From: Bacteroidales bacterium
GTDB taxonomy: Bacteria; Bacteroidota; Bacteroidia; Bacteroidales; UBA1715
Length of the DNA stretch: 7,374 bases
Assembly: GCA_017618935.1 (NCBI GenBank)
Contig: JAFZTG010000168.1
Location: 1-7,374 of the forward strand
Direction: 5' to 3'
Shown here: positions 6,387-7,374 of the stretch, piece by piece
Layout of the letters: each line of letters opens with the position of its first letter
Numbering within the stretch: position 1 is the stretch's first letter
Notes under the pieces: model-generated
What the model was told of the DNA's origin: nothing
The model's input: only the letters and a program-made list of their open reading frames with translations
Database searches by the model: none
Program-made: the position numbers and the translations under genes

Positions 6387-6411
6387 AAAAAAAGTTATTC
6401 TTTGTAATAAC
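6387..6411 (-). terminator. Intrinsic terminator after the DUF6544-like gene
   Basis: Read on the minus strand, GTTATT (6411-6406), a 6-nt loop and AATAAC (6399-6394) form a perfect 6-bp stem followed at once by seven T residues (6393-6387). It lies about 13 bases after the stop codon of the gene at 6425-7285. The stem is short and A/T-rich, but the T-tract is strong. It separates that transcript from the SPOR gene. Confidence 0.6.
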
Positions 6412-6424
6412 ATGTAGCTTTAGA

Positions 6425-7285
6425 TTATTTCTCCAACACTAATTCGTACTCGTTTGCGTTGAAATATACGACTTCTCTGTCAGGGTAGAGTTTTGTCACT
6501 TTGCAATACGAAGGAACTTTGAATTCCGTGCCGTTGTGGAAATCGCCGCCTTCACAACGCCAGCCAATGTATCGGAACGTGCCGTCTTCGAGTTGTTCGG
6601 ATTGTCGTTGGCCACTTTCAAATCGCAGGATTCCGTTTACTTTGTCATACAAAAACGTTCCTTCGCCCGCAATGCCGTTGTATGTGATTGTTGCTTTGCA
6701 CGTGGTTTCGTCAATTTCCTCGTAGGTGATATGGTCGGACAGGAGAAACGACGGATTAAGCATGGTGTTTTCAGCCAAAAGGGTGAGGTACATTGTCCGT
6801 TCCATGTTGGGAACCGTTTGGTCGAACAGTTGGAACAATTTTGCTAAATAGCCTTTCATCCCGCCATTTCGCGATGTCTCGTCAAAATAATCGATTCCCT
6901 CGAACGGAATGCCCATTATTGCCGATTTACAGAATGCTTCGCGATGCGGACGGTCGGCGAAAATCCATAAATCGTAGTCCATTTGTATGTTTGTGCCATT
7001 TTTTTCGTTGAACACAAAATCGGCGTGCTTGAACAAACAGTGGGTGATTGCATGTTTTTTCGTTCCTTTCAGTTGTACGAACTCGCAGAAATCACGCAGG
7101 CATCGGGGCAATGAACTGATTTCTTCCTCTGTGCAAATTGACGCATTTTCTTCCGTGTTTTCCGCACGGGCCAGCATTTCTGCGTTGAAATTTTTGTAAT
7201 ATTTTGATTCTCCACAATGGAAAAATACCATTGCGCCCGCAATAATCAAAAGAATAATGCAAAGGATAAGAATCGTAATTCTCAT
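6425..7285 (-). CDS. Membrane-anchored DUF6544-like protein of unknown function
   Basis: The 286-residue product has one N-terminal hydrophobic segment (residues 3-23) after a single Arg, so it is probably an inner membrane anchor or uncleaved signal with the rest in the periplasm. The pattern of the remainder recalls the DUF6544 family: LPRCLRDFCEF (59-69), MDYDLWIFADRPHREAF (102-118), GMKGYLAKLFQLFD (142-155), MYLTLLAENTMLNPSFL (165-181), a beta-rich FLYDKVNGILRFESGQR (211-227), YIGW (239-242) and a final VVYFNANEYELVLE. I make this link from memory with moderate confidence; no reaction is known to me. It contains ten Cys (9, 24, 51, 62, 67, 83, 119, 196, 244, 261), many for an exported protein. 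No -7 box lies just upstream; with only 28 bp to the gene before it, co-transcription is likely. A terminator follows it. Confidence 0.8.
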   Translation of the reverse strand: MRITILILCIILLIIAGAMVFFHCGESKYYKNFNAEMLARAENTEENASICTEEEISSLPRCLRDFCEFVQLKGTKKHAITHCLFKHADFVFNEKNGTNIQMDYDLWIFADRPHREAFCKSAIMGIPFEGIDYFDETSRNGGMKGYLAKLFQLFDQTVPNMERTMYLTLLAENTMLNPSFLLSDHITYEEIDETTCKATITYNGIAGEGTFLYDKVNGILRFESGQRQSEQLEDGTFRYIGWRCEGGDFHNGTEFKVPSYCKVTKLYPDREVVYFNANEYELVLEK

Positions 7286-7313
7286 GTTAGTGATTTCTTG
7301 TAACTACGACTCT

Positions 7314-7374
7314 TTATTCTTCTTTCTCCGCTTCAGCACGTCGTTCCATCAATATTCTCTCATTCTCTGCAACG
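7314..7374 (-). CDS. C-terminal end of an unidentified gene (cut by window edge)
   Basis: On the minus strand a frame enters from the right edge and runs for 19 sense codons to TAA at 7316-7314, reading VAENERILMERRAEAEKEE. The highly charged Glu/Arg/Ala composition suggests a helical or coiled-coil tail, but 19 residues are too few to assign a family. Its stop is 28 bp before the ATG of the DUF6544-like gene, which has no visible promoter of its own, so the two probably share an operon. A chance open frame cannot be excluded. Confidence 0.45.
   Translation of the reverse strand, partial: VAENERILMERRAEAEKEE

Noticed and set aside
7202..7216. Possible lipoprotein Cys (residue 24) in the DUF6544-like protein
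   Set aside because: The residues before it (FFH) do not form a lipobox.

Overview
The window looks like chromosomal DNA from a member of the Bacteroidota, most probably order Bacteroidales. Reasons: the phosphoglycerate kinase closely resembles remembered Bacteroides sequences; promoters fit the Bacteroidota -7 consensus TAnnTTTG; starts lack Shine-Dalgarno sequences and follow A/T-rich leaders; signal peptides end in the phylum-typical 'FSQ'; and SPOR, TonB C-terminal/MORN and thrombospondin-type-3 outer membrane proteins are common there. No tRNA, rRNA, CRISPR array, insertion sequence or phage gene was seen.

Layout. Positions 1-850 (minus) hold the first 283 codons of pgk, cut by the left edge. 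A 179-bp divergent region carries one -7 element for each direction. Positions 1030-2292 (plus) encode a PLP-dependent alpha-oxoamine synthase (serine palmitoyltransferase/KBL/AONS family), a candidate first enzyme of sphingolipid or sulfonolipid synthesis, followed by a strong hairpin terminator. Ten bases after that hairpin, 2351-3025 (plus) encodes a small secreted protein with MORN-like repeats and a TonB C-terminal-like domain. It ends stop codon against stop codon with 3026-4411 (minus), an outer membrane beta-barrel protein with thrombospondin-type-3-like calcium motifs and an EF-hand. Upstream of that, 4462-6174 (minus) encodes an exported protein with two similar beta-sandwich domains, a long Thr/Ser-rich linker and a C-terminal SPOR domain. 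After 250 bp holding a promoter and a terminator come 6425-7285 (minus), a membrane-anchored DUF6544-like protein, and 7314-7374 (minus), the last codons of a further gene.

How the genes may work together. pgk and the oxoamine synthase are metabolic genes with strongly biased codons. The middle genes all concern the cell envelope. The SPOR protein and the calcium-motif barrel are 50 bp apart on the same strand with no terminator between them, and each has its own promoter of the form TTG-N20-TAnnTTTG. The barrel protein lacks the usual OmpA peptidoglycan-binding domain while its neighbour carries a glycan-binding SPOR domain, so they may form one outer membrane-peptidoglycan link; that is inference. 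I see no clear new defence or mobile system. The SPOR/barrel pair and the MORN-TonB protein are the least ordinary content.
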